Source of the DNA: Lumnitzera littorea
Taxonomy: Eukaryota; Streptophyta; Magnoliopsida; Myrtales; Combretaceae
Length of the DNA stretch: 64,000 nt
Direction of reading: 5' to 3'
NCBI GenBank assembly: GCA_024138015.1
Contig: JAMXBB010000002.1
Location: forward strand, 11,718,632-11,782,631
Shown: positions 1-13,159 of the stretch, one piece after another
Layout of the letters: every line of letters starts with the position of its first letter
Position numbering within the stretch: position 1 is the first letter of the stretch
Translations under genes and position numbers: made by a program
Notes under the pieces: generated by a model
What the model was told of the DNA's origin: nothing
The model's database searches: none
What the model saw: only the letters and a program-made list of their open reading frames with translations

Positions 1-1740
1 TTATTTCCCCAGCAATACCTTCTAAGTTCCATGTGTGGTAAAAATAACCTACTATCTTAAGTATATGGTAATAAGTTGAAAACCGAGGTTTCACACCCCC
101 ATAATTACATTTATGACACCGTTAGGGGCGTGATCATTGCAACAGTCGTTGTGCTGCCCCACTTAAGCATCCTTGGTCCGTCGCCTCCGAGATGCCCTGT
201 CAGTATCATTATCGAAATGATCGTCATTCCTTGAGTGTGCCAATATTCGTTGAAGAAGCCGCGTTGATTGGCGTATTCGACGATATTCTTCAACTGAAAG
301 TACTCTTCAGTTATATGACTATAATCGTTGTGGAACTGATAGTATTTGTCAGAGCTTCGATGATTGAGGTTTCCTCGCATTTTCTACGGCCTCTACAACA
401 AGTTTCGGTGCTTCACTTAGGAGTAGACCTGGGCTATGGGTCTACTCAGAGGCATGTACTAGCTATAAATGGGAGGGGGAAGAGGGCTGCGCTCTGCTCG
501 GCATTTCTTCTTCCTGGACCTTTCTCCCTCAAGCCTGCTTAGCATTCTTCCACCAAGGCAATCTTTGATGGACAATTTCTCCTTGTCCTGCTTTCCACCC
601 ATCCTTTCTCAGTCGGCGTTGCACCTAGCATGAATGTTATCTTCCTGATCGATGTACTTCTGGGCTTTATTCCAGAAGTCGGCCAAGGTCCTTGGCTTGC
701 TCTTCGCAAGTGATTAAAAGAAATCTCCTAAAGGTCTAATGTCGAGCTACGCAGCATGGAAAACAACTCCCTTGTCCAACTAAAGGATCTCAACCATGGC
801 GTTATTGAAACAGGCCACATAGTCGTGCAAGGACTTGCCCTCACCCTGCCTTACCAGGTACAAGGACAAGGGCTTACTAGCCCTAAAATGGAAGCTAAAC
901 TTCCTAGCCAACTTGTCAAAGGAGCTGATCAAATTGTCAGGGAGGTGGTTGAACCACGTCCATGCTGCCTTCCTTAGTGTACCTAGAAAAGCTTTACATA
1001 GTATGGCATCTCCATGACCGTGAAGGTTCATGAGAGTGCGAAAGTAGAGGAGATGGTCATCGAGGTCACCCGTGCCATCATACTAGTTTAGGGACGAAAG
1101 TTTGCTATTAAGGGCCAATACTTCGTCTTAGACACCCCTAGTGAAGGGGGTCTTATTGCTGGCGACCAACCCAATGTTGCTAGTAGGCTTGCTCGCCTAA
1201 TGATCAAAGAGCCGCCTTACTATCGTATGGAGCTCATTTAAGTCGGTGTCATCCATCAAGTGAGCTCGTCGTGTAGCTAAATAAGCCTAGACTATCTGCA
1301 AGTTGGCTTGTTACTCAATGCCAATTAAAGCTTAGTCGCGGGTAGTTGCAGACCTTACTCATTATTGTTGCAGCGATGGGTCGGGTTGCTGATTCCTTCC
1401 ATTCTGCAACTACCACTAGATGTTGTCCCCCCCAATGCGAGCATCCGAAGCTTCAGGTTAATGAGTTTGTTTAGTACAACGCTCTGCCTCATCTAGGCAA
1501 GCTCGGAACTCCCTATTTCACTCAGCATACTGCTCTACCAGGTTTTCCGCATGCTCTAGACATTCTTCCAGTACAACTTTTGGGATAGGCTAATTGCCCC
1601 CAAGTTGGTTGTTTACTGACTATTAATTTCCTTATCCATTGCGTTAAGACATGATGTAAAAAGGCTTGTTGTGGGTTATGTGTTTGGTGTGTTTAGGATT
1701 TCAATTATAAGAATATTTGTTTCTCACAAACGGTACCAAA
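1..1740 (-). mobile_element. Ty3/gypsy gag region (5' part of element, runs off left edge)
   Basis: Minus-strand coding remnants match the retrotransposon gag family. Around 780-1031 the frame reads a gag core with WTWFNHLP and RQGEGKSLHDYV motifs. Further along the minus strand (about 640-720) is an LADFWNKAQKYI-like segment. Around 190-380 is a segment with KYYQFHNDYSHITEEYFQLK, typical of the basic and zinc-binding C-terminal region of gypsy gag. Stops and frameshifts break the frame (for example between 540 and 780). A primer-binding-like site and an LTR lie immediately upstream on the same strand (1741-2238), so this is the 5' end of the element with pol beyond the window. The gag type resembles non-chromodomain (Tat/Athila-like) elements; the lineage is inferred. 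Confidence 0.8.
1722..1740 (-). other. Degenerate primer-binding site of the left gypsy element
   Basis: Directly next to the LTR edge, the minus strand reads TTTGGTACCGTTTGTGAG. This is close to the TGGCGCC-type tRNA-complementary site seen in several plant gypsy lineages, with the GCGCC core decayed to GTACC. Its position right after the LTR's terminal CA supports the call. The tRNA identity is inferred. Confidence 0.5.
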
Positions 1741-2238
1741 TGTCGTTTCTTAGTTCTTGCTAGTAGTTGGTTGGGATTTGCACATACTAGGCCTGTAAAA
1801 TAGTGCACAATGAGGGGATGCTAGAAGGTTGTCTGACGTGGCCACTCCGATGTTTAAGTCAACAATAGGCTTTCTGTAGAATAGAGTATTAAGTGCGCAA
1901 GCTTAAAATGCAGAGTTTGTAGAGAAAGTTATCGTTTGGTAGATGTCTAGTATTTATTGCGGAGTGGAGCCGGCCATTAGAAATCAATTGAAGGAGAAAG
2001 ATCTTCTCCTGCAAGTGTGGGAGAGTAGGGCTTGTTGTATCCATCGTATCCAACATGTCTCTCATATTTAGGATGTAACTGTTTTATCCCAATCTTGTAG
2101 TTCATGGCCTTTACAGTTCTTTATGAACCTAAGCCACTAAGGGCTAAGCCCGAAGCTTACAGAGGCAAGCCTAGGGATGCAAAACTTAACGAATCTAGTC
2201 GGGCCTGAAACGTCCTTACTCAAAGTGTTCTGTCAACA
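1741..2238 (-). repeat. 5' LTR of left Ty3/gypsy element
   Basis: A 498 bp block begins TGTTGACAG and ends AAACGACA on the minus strand, giving the TG...CA ends of an LTR. It is homologous over its whole length, in the opposite orientation, to the block at 30441-30942. Shared stretches include the segment around the AATAAATA/ATAAATATTA promoter-like site, CAAACTCTGCAT..AAGCTTGC, and GGAGTGG(C/T)CAC. The gag remnant and primer-binding site follow in the expected order, so this is the 5' LTR. Confidence 0.8.
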
Positions 2239-2261
2239 CCCTCTATCCCTAAAAAAAAGGA

Positions 2262-2560
2262 ATAAAACTTTGACTTATATGCAAATTAATCCCATAAACT
2301 TTCAAAGTGAGATTTTGACTCCCTAAACTTTTATAAATTGACAAAACAATTCCCATAATACTTAAACTTTAATTTTAGTGCGTAAATAAATAGGTGTTTA
2401 CACACCAAAATCAAAGTTTATAAAGTATTTATATACCAAAATTAAAGTTTAAAGGATTTATAAGAGTAATTTACCAATTTAAGAATGAAAGTTTAAGGAG
2501 ATCAAAAACCTCACTTTGAAAGTTCAAAAAACCAATTCACACCTAGGTGAAAGTTTCAAG
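2262..2560. mobile_element. Fold-back (inverted-repeat) MITE-like element
   Basis: The left arm (about 2262-2400) carries repeated AAACTTT motifs, and the right arm (about 2410-2560) is its imperfect reverse complement. For example, CTTTCAAAGTGAG at about 2298 pairs with CTCACTTTGAAAG at about 2510. The centre lies near 2395-2410. No ORF is present. The structure fits a long-TIR non-autonomous DNA element; no target-site duplication was recognised, so superfamily is left open. Confidence 0.6.
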
Positions 2561-5130
2561 AGCTTTTTTATAATTTTCCCTAAATTTTTTACATCCCCAT
2601 TGAGTATCTCCATTCATGTCCCATTAATCAAATTTATCTGCACATAATTAGTCTTAATGAAGATCAATGTTTTGTTTTTTTTTATAAATGTAACTTAAAA
2701 AAGATACCAATATAACATCTAAAATCAAATCTACTCATATAAAGTTCTTGAATTCGATGCAACCGTAGTCACGTCAACTAGAATTCAAACTATCCAATGA
2801 ACTTATTAAGCTAAATTCGGACCTCTAAACTATTACACTCGATGAGCTGAAGTCATGCTCATGTTTTTGATTAATAATTAGAATCAATATAGTTTTTCTC
2901 CAACAAAATAGCCTAAACAAGATTTGTTAAAATGTCATTTTTATTCGAGCTGAAACTCAAATATTTAAACTTGCTTGACATCAAGCCGAATTCTAGCCTC
3001 AAAGATTTTAAGGTTCCGGTCTCAACTCGACTTTATCACGTTAATTAATTAAGAAAAAGATGTCCACTCTACCCAATAGCTCCAAAATTTAAAGCTTCGT
3101 ACGCGGAAGCTCGCTATAAATATCCTGGGTTGGTCTCCCCAGCCACTTGAATCTATACAAGACCGTAGTCAACGCCAATGTATTGATATGAAAAAAAAAA
3201 AAGCTGGTTAGCCCGCAGAGTTTGAGCAAGGTATATTATTAATATGCCCATTGATTGTTACGATGAGCCTGGATGGGCTGAACAACTAAGCCCGTTTTAA
3301 ATGGAACTGGGACATACGGGCCAAGGAGCACTATCAGCCCAGCCCTCATATTGTGTCCCTAGCCCATGGGTCTTGAAATGAATGTTGGGATATAATAATA
3401 ATAAAGAGATTGTTTAGAAAAGTGATTATAGAAATAATATAATAATAGCATTATTATCATTTCTAAAGTTATACCTTGTTGGAATCAATTCAAACTCCTG
3501 CCAAGGAATTTTGAAGAAAAAACTAGCTCGGTCAGTAATTTCCTTTTTAAAAAAAAAAAAAAATTTCTTTTGGGAGGCACATAATTGTGTTGATCAACTA
3601 GCAGAGTTTGAAAGAGCCATGTTGGATTGTTTTGCCTTTGTTTTTTTCCCTTATACATATACACCTCATCCGAATTAGGGTTTGCGATTTATGAACTAAC
3701 ATAATAATACAAACACGATACAATTGGGAACAAGTTTTCAGTGACAAATACGAATTTAATACGATAAACATGATTATAACATGAATAAACATAATTATAA
3801 TATAAACAAGTTAGTTACAATTTTTATTCAATTTTAGATATTTTTAGCATCTGACAAAAATTGGAATGAGAACACAATCTATTAAAACAGATTGTCACCC
3901 CTATTTCAAACGCCTTGAATTGTTGATTGAAGACAAGGCTTTATGGTGTTGTATCAGGAGATTTACTTTGCTTCATCTGCATGCTGGAGTCTTTATGGAG
4001 TTCATTGTCCTTTAAAAAAAGAAAAAGAAAATCAATTACAAAAGCAGAAAAACTAGATGAATTTATCATCGTATGTGACCCGAGAAAGGAAATGTCGATC
4101 AAGGATTAATTCTCGAGTTTTGTATCGAACAACGAATTGATAAAGAATGCGTAAAGATACTAGATTAATTACATAGTTTATCGAAAAACATCGATCATGC
4201 GAACTGGTGGAGCTTGGGGCTCAAGCCACGGATGTGGATGGCAAGAAATAGTTTTGTTTTGGTTTCTAACTTCGGTTCATCGTTGGAAATTTTTGCATTT
4301 ATAATAGCAAGAGTGGAGGTTAATCCATGACTTAGTGTTCGTTGATGTAAAGTTTGCATATGGTGGGTGATTTGGGTGTATCTGAACCGAAAACTAAACC
4401 AAACCAAACCCTAAAGTCAAAGCCAAAAAGTTCCACTCTATTGAATTTGGGTGATTTAGCGTTTGTTGATGTAAAGTTTGCATATGGTGGGTTGGGTGAT
4501 TCGGTTTTTGCCACGGTTTGAAGTACACTCCTCTACTTACTGCAGGGCCAAAGCTTGAGTTTTATATTTCCAATCAATAGCAGTAAATTGGTCCAACTCA
4601 TTCGTCTGTAAGAACAACCTGCTAAGAAATACAAATTCCAAAATACATTTATACGCAACAGAAAGCGATGTCGGTACGACCGATTGTACTTCGAGACGGC
4701 ATGTGCATGTGGATCTCTTCCTCCTATATATATTAAAGAAATAATGAAAGACACAGCTACTTCCATATACAGCATACCCTATGTTCTTTTTCCCTATATA
4801 ATTGCATCTTCAGTAATCTAGACTTTATCAATCTAGGCTATGTAACCTCTAGAATTGCACTTCGGAAGAACTGACGAGGGAGACATTAGGTTTTACTTCA
4901 GCTTCTTCCCACCATGATGGAAGAGAGATGAAGTGTCGCAACTTTTAGAGGTCAATACGTAGTTAAGATTCTATAAATAGGTCGAGGGACAGATTGATGG
5001 AGGTAAGAATTGGGAATCGTTTTAGGGCAACAGGCTGAGTAGATCAAGACAGGCACACATCAAATAATAGCATTGCTATAAAACTGCTCTACTCTGTATT
5101 TTACATTCTCAGACACGTTATCTGTCACCG
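2561..5130. other. Intergenic spacer between gypsy LTR and TAF6 3' end
   Basis: AT-rich sequence with homopolymer runs near 3190 and 3550. It contains only short ORFs with no recognisable domain. The last few hundred bases before 5131 should include the TAF6 3' UTR, but no poly(A) signal is decisive. A direct repeat at 4333-4491 is listed separately. Confidence 0.6.
4333..4491. repeat. Direct repeat, two copies about 122 bp apart
   Basis: A near-identical core of about 32 bp, including GTTGATGTAAAGTTTGCATA followed by TGGTGGGT, occurs at about 4339-4370 and again at about 4461-4492. It looks like a local duplication in spacer DNA. No coding role is seen. Confidence 0.7.
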
Positions 5131-8100
5131 TTACAAGAAGAAAGACATCTCAGGAGGAGGGCAAAACGGGATGATACTCTCGCCAAACAACTCAAATAGC
5201 AAAGTTACAAGTCGCCCATAATCTGAGCTATCCTTCAGAGCAGGCACTGGACGGGCAGAAATTTCGCGTGACTTGCTATTGCTGCCTTGAATTCCATTGC
5301 CTCCAACACTATAATTCGGTGTGCCTCCCACAGATGGGCTTGGACTTGATTGTGGATCACCTGAGGGAGTTAAAACAGATGTCTCCGCTTGATCGTTAGA
5401 ATATAAGGTTGTGGAGGACACTGCAGTAGACGGTCCATCAACAGCCATTTTTTTGACTGGTGGTTGCTCCTCCTCCAAGTGAGCAACCCTTTTGCGACTG
5501 CCTGAAAATTCCACAAAGAGAGTTAGCACTAGGGTTTCAAGCTCACATAAATGGCAGCTGCACATCCATTCCCAAAGGATATGGAACAATTAAAGCATGC
5601 TATGAAAGTAGATGGAAGGGAAAAAATCTGTTTAATAACATTGTTTGTTACCAGGCTGCCTAGCTTTTATTAAGCTTCCTATAGTCTCCACTCTTTCTTT
5701 CCGATAATTCATTTCATTAGGAAAAGAAAAAGCAAGAGATGATCAATTCTATACAACTGATCCCTCGGGGTTCCAGCTTATCAACTACCCTCTAAATAGC
5801 AAAACCAATTACACACAGGAAAATTAAGACTATATTGCCCGCTTTTTCTCTGCTCCACATGTCTTGACATATATGCCTGTGTCGTATCAGAATGATCAGC
5901 CAATAGCTGAAAGTAACTAGGAAATAGATATTAGTTGCTTGGCAAACTTAGGAATGATAGATACAATCAGGCCACTTTCATTGACAGGTCCCCCATACCT
6001 AATAGATGCTGAAGCAGATGGCTGCAATTTATAGTGAAAAACCTCACCTGATAGTGAAGCATCAACTCTGGCATTACTCTTCCAAACTTCCTTAGGTGGA
6101 ATTGATGGCCATGAGGGAAGGATCCTGACTCGATCATATAAGCATTGACCGCATGCATGCTGGAGAAAACTCAACTCATCAATCAACCAATCTTTAGTTG
6201 TCGATGGTTCATGCAAAACTCTTTCAGGTCGAAAGTGAGGTAACTTACAAGCAATGCCCCATAAACACGCCAAGCTTCATGCTTCTTCACCTTATTTTTT
6301 TGCTCATCAAGAAGCATCTCGGGTTCAAGGAGCCGCATGTAAGGCTCTAAATTGGGTAATATAAGAAGACGGACCTAATTGTAAAGAAACATTAAATAAT
6401 TCAAAATCCATAGCAGCACAGATAAAATAAGCTTCAGATATAGAAACCAAACGCATGCTAAATGACTCATTGACATTACTCCAAATAAAAGCACAGTATA
6501 CACATTGCAACCATACATATTATGCTATTGTGCTTCGTTCCTCCAACTCAAGATAGAGCATTTATTTTCTGAAGTTTTACCATTGAAGATCTTGGTTCCC
6601 CAACCTTCAATGAAATCATTTTTTCATCATTTTTAAACTCTGTACATGTAAACTTTAACAAAGTAGTGCATAAGGTAAAGACAAACGGCTTGTATTATGT
6701 TAATATATTTCAAAAGACGAGCTCCTCAACCGGAAATTCTGACTTTTGACAGCAAGCAGAGGCCATAGACAGAATAAATCCTCAAGTTTGATGCACAGAG
6801 ACAGAGAGAATACCACATTAGGTCCCAATGCTGCTAAACCCTGAATTGCGCCATAGTGAGTACCCAGTGTGAGTTTTGCATTCAAAAAAGAATTGACCAA
6901 TTGCTTCGTCAGACGTGTCTGGAGGGTGGTATAAACATGGCCAAATCTGCAAAAGAATTAACAGATGCATTGTGAACCCAGAAAGGTGAGAATTCAAACA
7001 GTAAATATATAGACATAAGTTGCATTCCAGTAACTTTATTTTTGTCCCTTCTGCTTTATTTCTGCCAAATGATGCCTCTTGTTAGAATTTGTTATGTCGA
7101 AGTAGTAGCTGCAATTTTCAAGGGGCAAGCCCCTTGTGGTTATGGAACTGGTCAAGATATTTGATACTCTATTAAGTTAAAAAATTGTCATTAAAAATGA
7201 TCTTATATAACTATTAACATGATGTAACAGTGAAGATTACAATTTCAAATGAAATATTTACCACCCAAAGAATCCAAGACATCACACAACTCTGTGAGGG
7301 CCAGTAGCTAGACCACCCAAACCAGATATGCACTAGTCCAATGCAACCACTCTGGGTATTCAGGTTACTGGCCCCGTCCCCAAGGCTAATTTGGTTTTTG
7401 TATACTGTCTTTTTTGCCTTTAAATAAAGGTGGGTTCTCTTGGGTATTACGAATTTCATGAATTAACTATAGTTTTCTTCTGGAGGGGAAGGAGGATACT
7501 TTCTTAGCTTTAGCTGCTCCAGACATAGACTAAACATTTTCAGAGATAAAACGGACAACAGTCAAGATCAAGAATCTGAGCCAACAGCTATTGGCCAGTG
7601 ATAGACTCGTATTCTCGTAGCCACAGGTCTGAGAATCCAAATTCTGAACCCATCTCACTTACCCAAGAGTTAAAGAAAAGGGAAAACCCAAAAAAAAAAA
7701 AAAAAGAGCTAAGCCTACAGGCTTGTTTTCTTAGGCAAATTCTCTAGTCTCTTCCCAATCTCCTTTAGGAAACTTTTAGATAATAAAGTAACAAAAAGTA
7801 ACTTTTCAGCAATTAGCATCTTGTTGTTTTCATGTAATGTATCTGACTGCTTTGTAACTGCAGATGCAAACTTATGGTCAGCTTTTAGCTCTTAACGGGT
7901 CTATATTGTTATGTAATGCCAAAATAAATGTTCTATCAAGAATTCTGATAATTCTTAAAGCCTCACTAAATCCATCATCCCACTAGAATGAAAATTGTAA
8001 CCTATCATCCACCTGCTTCCTTAAAATGAGAAAACAAGGAAAAATGCGGTATAAGTTAAACATAAATCTAATCATCCCAAAATATCTTGACAGAAAATAA

Positions 8101-11100
8101 AAATGAATCCTCCCAGGATAATCACTGATCATTTCCTTCTCATGCATCATAAAAAGCTTCACCTTTTGCATATAGAAGCAACCAGAGCTGCCGAAAAATC
8201 TCTTAGTTCCCAGTGATTGTCTGAAAGTCTTTTTCCCAACCTTTTTGCTACAAGACATGTGACTACAGCCGGCATCAACTGATGAAGCTGGTAGAAAAAC
8301 CAATGCATTTTCAGATTCATGAAAATATACTTTCAATGAAGCACACATCTTCAATTTGCGTTAATTGAATGGTGTTTGCTAATGTGTGACTAACAAATTA
8401 CAGTTTAACCGAGAAAAATTAAAATATAGAATCAAGATCATGTGAGATTTCCTGAAATTGACATTCAAACAGCTTAGCAAATAAAGTTCATCACTCGAGA
8501 GGAACTGATACAGCAACAAATGTGTTGCCACCACAGAATCTAACAAGGTAAGGACAGCAGTAATGGAGAAATCAGGGGGAAAGTGATTCTTCACAAGTTG
8601 AAAAATGATGAGCCACTTCTCGTTCTCTTTTTGTTGGTAACTTAACATTGTCCCAAGAAGAGAATACTAACATTCCAGTCGTTCAGAGAACCAAGATTCA
8701 TGATTTATGACTTAGCAAAAGATACATGTACATTTACAACCCAAACCATTCTTGATCCCTCAAACAACCACCTGCCACTGCTACACCCAACCCCCTGCAA
8801 CCCCACCCCACCCACCCACCCCACAAAGGGAGCACACCTCAATAAGACAAACCAATCACAATTTTAATAATATTTTCAATAGTTATCGAAGATATTGTTT
8901 AAAAGAACCAACTAGTCTTCCTATTAAATATATGTAGTAAACATTCTAATAACAATTAGCAATAGTAATTAATTATTAAAACTTTATACATTTATTATTA
9001 GTCAATAAATTATAAAAATGTACATTTCCCTTATACCCTCAAACTTGGCACAGCTTGAAAGATCTGTGCAACATTACTAATTTTTTCATGACATTCTCCA
9101 TCGTTCTTCTTATTTTCCACACCATTCAGCATTTGACACTTGGCAAACAACTAACAAATCTAAAACCTCAAATTTACCAAGTAACAATGGTGAGGGTATG
9201 CTTCCTATGGGCATCTACTTAAGAAACAAACATCAACCTATGTGTTATCAAGGAACCAGCCAGGTTTGAAATCTGACACCTCCCTTCTATCTTATGGTTC
9301 ATTGTACTATTTTAGTTTGTCTAGGTGATCATAGATTTAATTATATGTTGATATTTAGATTATTGAAAGAAGGCAGTAATTATATGTCAGCCATGGAACA
9401 AACATAGGCCAAAGCAAGTTCCTTACATAAGGCTCTATGTTGATATGCGGATTGTGGAAAAGACTTCGCACCACACGCATCAGAGCAAAAAGAAGGGTTA
9501 GATCACTCAAACCACGAGAAACCTGGCATTCAAGGATAGTCGCATGTTAGAGGGAAGAGAAACAAAAAACTGCATTATTTTTATGTCATCTATCCCTTGA
9601 CGTACCTCATCTGCTATAAAACATGTGAAATAGGGGGCTAATGGATGTAATCCTGAGTCAGTAGCCAAACTAACTAATGCTTGTTTGAAAAGAACTGAAT
9701 TTGAGTTCCTCACGGTTAGCTCTGCAATCTTCTCAAAATATATCTGCACGGGTAAACACAGTGATTTTCGAAGATTTTCATGAGCATGACCAAGAAGTAG
9801 AGAGAAAATGTGCACACTTTTCTGTATACGTACAATACTCTTAGAAATTAATTCATTTTCTGGATAGACAAACATATCTTGTATTATATCTGTGCAAATT
9901 CAGAAAAAGATAATGAACACATTGTGCATATATACCAAGAACAGCTAAACATGCACTTCAGGAATATCCCGATGAGCATTTAAGATCTTGTTTCGAGAGC
10001 AGAAAGTACAGACCGATAACAAGCTCAACAAGAAAGATCCAAAATGTCTCAAATGCTCATTTAGAATATCTATCAAACTTCTCAAATTAATAACTTGAAC
10101 TTTTATTTGGCCACTCTGAGAAGACGAGTATATCTCTGGAAATGTGCCTACAATAATTACAAGTTTAACAAAAAAGATCCTAAACGTCTCAAATTCTCGT
10201 TTAAAGTATCTAACTAATGTTTCACAGTTAATGACTTGAACTTTTAAATTGGTTGCTCTTAGGGGTGTAAATGAACTTAGCCAATTTACAAACTACTCAA
10301 ATTCAACTTGGCTTTTACTCGAATTCAATTTAGTAACAGTCGAATTGGAATCGGACTTGGACTCAAGCTATGGCTCAAGCTCTAGCTTAAGTTACTTAAG
10401 TAGCAAACCAAGCCAAGCTCAAACTTTAAAATACTAAGTTCGTTGGGCTTATACACCTAATCAAGCTTCATATAATTTTCAATTTATTTTTTATTTTTTA
10501 AAATATAAATGAATTTAAGATTATTTAAGAAAAATTTATAAAAATTTCGAACTTAATCGAACCAATTGAATCAAACTCTAGCTTACCAAATATATCTTCA
10601 AGTCGAGCTTAAACTCAAAATTTATAGTTCAGTCGAACTCGACCCAAACTCGAGTTTTGAGTTTTTAAATCAAGTTCAAGCTCCAGCTCAAGCCCAATAT
10701 CATATTGCTTTAACTCGACTCGATTATACTCCTAGTTGCTCCAAGAAGATAAGTATGACACCGGCAAAGAGCCTAATCTCTTGTATTGGTATAGACACTC
10801 ATAGGTGCATACACAAGGACATCGTATGGTAAAGCAAAAATTTATGCAGCAAGAAGAATATCCCATACCTGAAGCTCCCTCGACAATAAATGCCTAATCG
10901 GGAGTCTAATTTCAACTGGAAGTGCATCATCTTTAAGCTCAGGCCTTCTGCCATCAGGAGGAGGCGTAATTACTAACAAAAAGCATCAAAAAGATAATAT
11001 TAAGATCACTTTACAGCAAAAGGATCTTAAAATCGTATCTCAAGATATCTATAGATTTGCAGTGTTGACATAAGTTTTCCATTTTCTCTTATAATTAATT

Positions 11101-13159
11101 ACTGTAGAGAGATTTGATTCGATTAGCCCAAAAAAGAAAAAAAGATGATTAGGAAGACCTAATTCCAAACTTATCCAGCTCTATAGCATTGAAGTTTTAG
11201 AACCAGAAGGGTTTTCTAAGCCCTCATACCTTGTAACGGAGCATTTTCTGGGATAGCTGGTTGTACGCCATCAATAGCCAACCAGTGACACACAACAGCA
11301 GTGTCAAGGGGTGCTTTCGGTAGTGGAGCTTCTATCAACTACCAAATCAATTTCAGGATCAAGATCTCTAAAAGGTACTGATTAATTGAACTAAACAAAA
11401 TGACAGTAAAACCTTACATCTTTAATGTCAATGTCCTTGTCATCAAGATAAAACAAATCCTTATGCCCGATGGCTCTTCTGAATCGCAAGGGTCCACCAG
11501 AAGTGAAGCCATATATTGGCTAGGGCACATAAAAGATCAATTAGATTCACCCAAAACTACTCAAGTACGACAGATGGAATAAATGCAGTTCCAACAATCA
11601 TTACAGATGTTCCACCATCTACTTTACTTTTCTATTGCTTCCAAGAACATTGATAACAAAACTTCTTCAACAAATTGACCAACCAAGGATATCAGTAAAG
11701 CAGTTCATTTCATAGTCCGCATCCAAATAGCTTGATTAATAGAAGTATGCACACTGCAACATGCATGAAAATTTGGAATTATCAACAAAGTACCTCAACA
11801 TTTTTCAACTTCAAAGCACTATCAACATCATCAGTTGTCAGGATGGTTCTCCTAGAATGGCGCATACATTTGATTGCTTCCTGTACTTCAGCAGTGTAAA
11901 CACCTCAGATTCTTAAACCTTCTCATCAACTAAATAAAACAAGGATTATTTCTTCCAAATTTGTGCTCCAATTCAATAAATTCCAATTACTTATCATAAT
12001 CACTCTCATTTTTCTTACCAAACATTCTAAAGCCATGGAAGCCACAATGCTATAACTGTGAAATAAGCCAAATGTCATTTCAACACTAGCAGCTGTTAAG
12101 AATATCAACTAAGAGGATCACAAGTTAAGTCAACCAAAACCATCACCTAAAAAGAAATTTAACCCAAACTAATGCCATCAAAAGGGCCAATACCAACATG
12201 AAAATTACATGAACATATTGACCGTACTAATTACTAGATTCTGTTCCTATTAAAACTACCTTTTTGAACCTACGTACACAAGGCAAGCTGTACTCAAACA
12301 GTGAATGGTCCAACTATAACCAACATGATATTGAATTGTTGTCTTGATTTTACGCCTAATGTTGCCAAGTGTCAAATTTAATTGATCTTTGTCAAAATTT
12401 CCCCCTGAAGTTTGAAACTATTAAACGTTGTAACCAATCAAATTTTTGCATATCAATTTTACTACCCATGATCTTTGAAAAGATGACATGGCAAACTTGG
12501 TCAAAGAGTAAGGAAGATAACTGAGGTAGTCTGTGACAAGCGAGAATTCAAGTATGGCACTTAGCAACTTCACAGGTCATACTTACAACTAAGAGAAAGA
12601 AAAAAAAAAGTGGTGATTTCGACATTATCCCATCAACATACATTACTGTACTTTACAAAAATGAGCAATCTACTTCCTAAACTCACAAAATATCACACTG
12701 CACCTCGTATCTTCCTTCGTCTCGGTATTATTACTACCCACAGGAAACATCCTATTACAGACCAAGACATGTAGTAAATTGCACAAGTGGGACAACGTCA
12801 GTCCAAGAAATTCGTGTAAATACTGATGGTAAAATGCACGGAGTTTAACAGCCGCAAAGCTCAAGCCTTCATCACTCTAGGAAGTGTCGAATTCTCTCTA
12901 AGTATGCCAAATTAGATTTAATGATTTCCACCCACGTCTTCATTGTTTCCCGACCCCGTTTAATGTAAGTATTAAGTAGACACGTAGTAAATTGCACAAT
13001 GACCGAACCGAAACCAATATGCAACAAAACTACCTGCATGGTCTCTCGCATTCGATATTCGATATCGGGTGCAAGAGCAAGGGCAGCATCAGGAGATAAA
13101 TTGCTTATCCCTATGCTCTGTGCAACAACCTCAACCGTTTCTTTTGGCACGATGCTCAT
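5131..13159 (-). CDS. TAF6: TFIID subunit TAF6, 12 exons, 542 aa
   Basis: TAF6 pairs through its histone fold with TAF9 and is a core subunit of TFIID and SAGA in RNA polymerase II initiation (family knowledge). Exons, high to low: 13034-13159, 11794-11880, 11418-11519, 11230-11338, 10869-10972, 9606-9743, 9427-9522, 8163-8287, 6814-6946, 6249-6374, 6048-6159, 5131-5501. All introns are GT-AG, the lengths sum to 1629 nt, and the frame stays open to TAA. Exons 1-3 encode the histone fold (starts MSIVPKETVEVVAQSIGI; EAIKCMRHSRRTILTTDDVD). Exons 6-10 (residues about 177-382) encode the conserved TAF6 C-terminal HEAT-type domain (ALVSLATDSGLHPLAPYF; NHWELRDF; THYGAIQGLAALGPNVV). Exons 11-12 are a divergent, low-complexity tail with a basic SGSRKRV patch and the conserved ending MSFFL. 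The start is the conserved MSIVPK methionine. Confidence 0.95.
8740..8830. repeat. C-rich low-complexity tract in TAF6 intron 7
   Basis: A run rich in CCCCACCC and CCCACC motifs occupies about 8788-8824, between TAF6 exons 7 and 8. It is simple-sequence DNA; the ORF across it is an artefact of composition. Confidence 0.7.
10252..10742. mobile_element. Non-autonomous hAT-type element with 8 bp target-site duplication (TAF6 intron 5)
   Basis: The element occupies 10260-10734 (475 bp). Its left end is TAGGGGTGTAA, and the reverse complement of its right end is TAGGAGTATAA (9 of 11 match). It is flanked by GTTGCTCT (10252-10259) and GTTGCTCC (10735-10742), an 8 bp duplication with one mismatch. 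TAGGGGTG ends and an 8 bp duplication are diagnostic of the hAT superfamily. The interior is low-complexity CTCGA/CAAGCT-type repeats with no transposase. It sits between TAF6 exons 5 and 6 and disturbs neither splice site. Confidence 0.85.
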
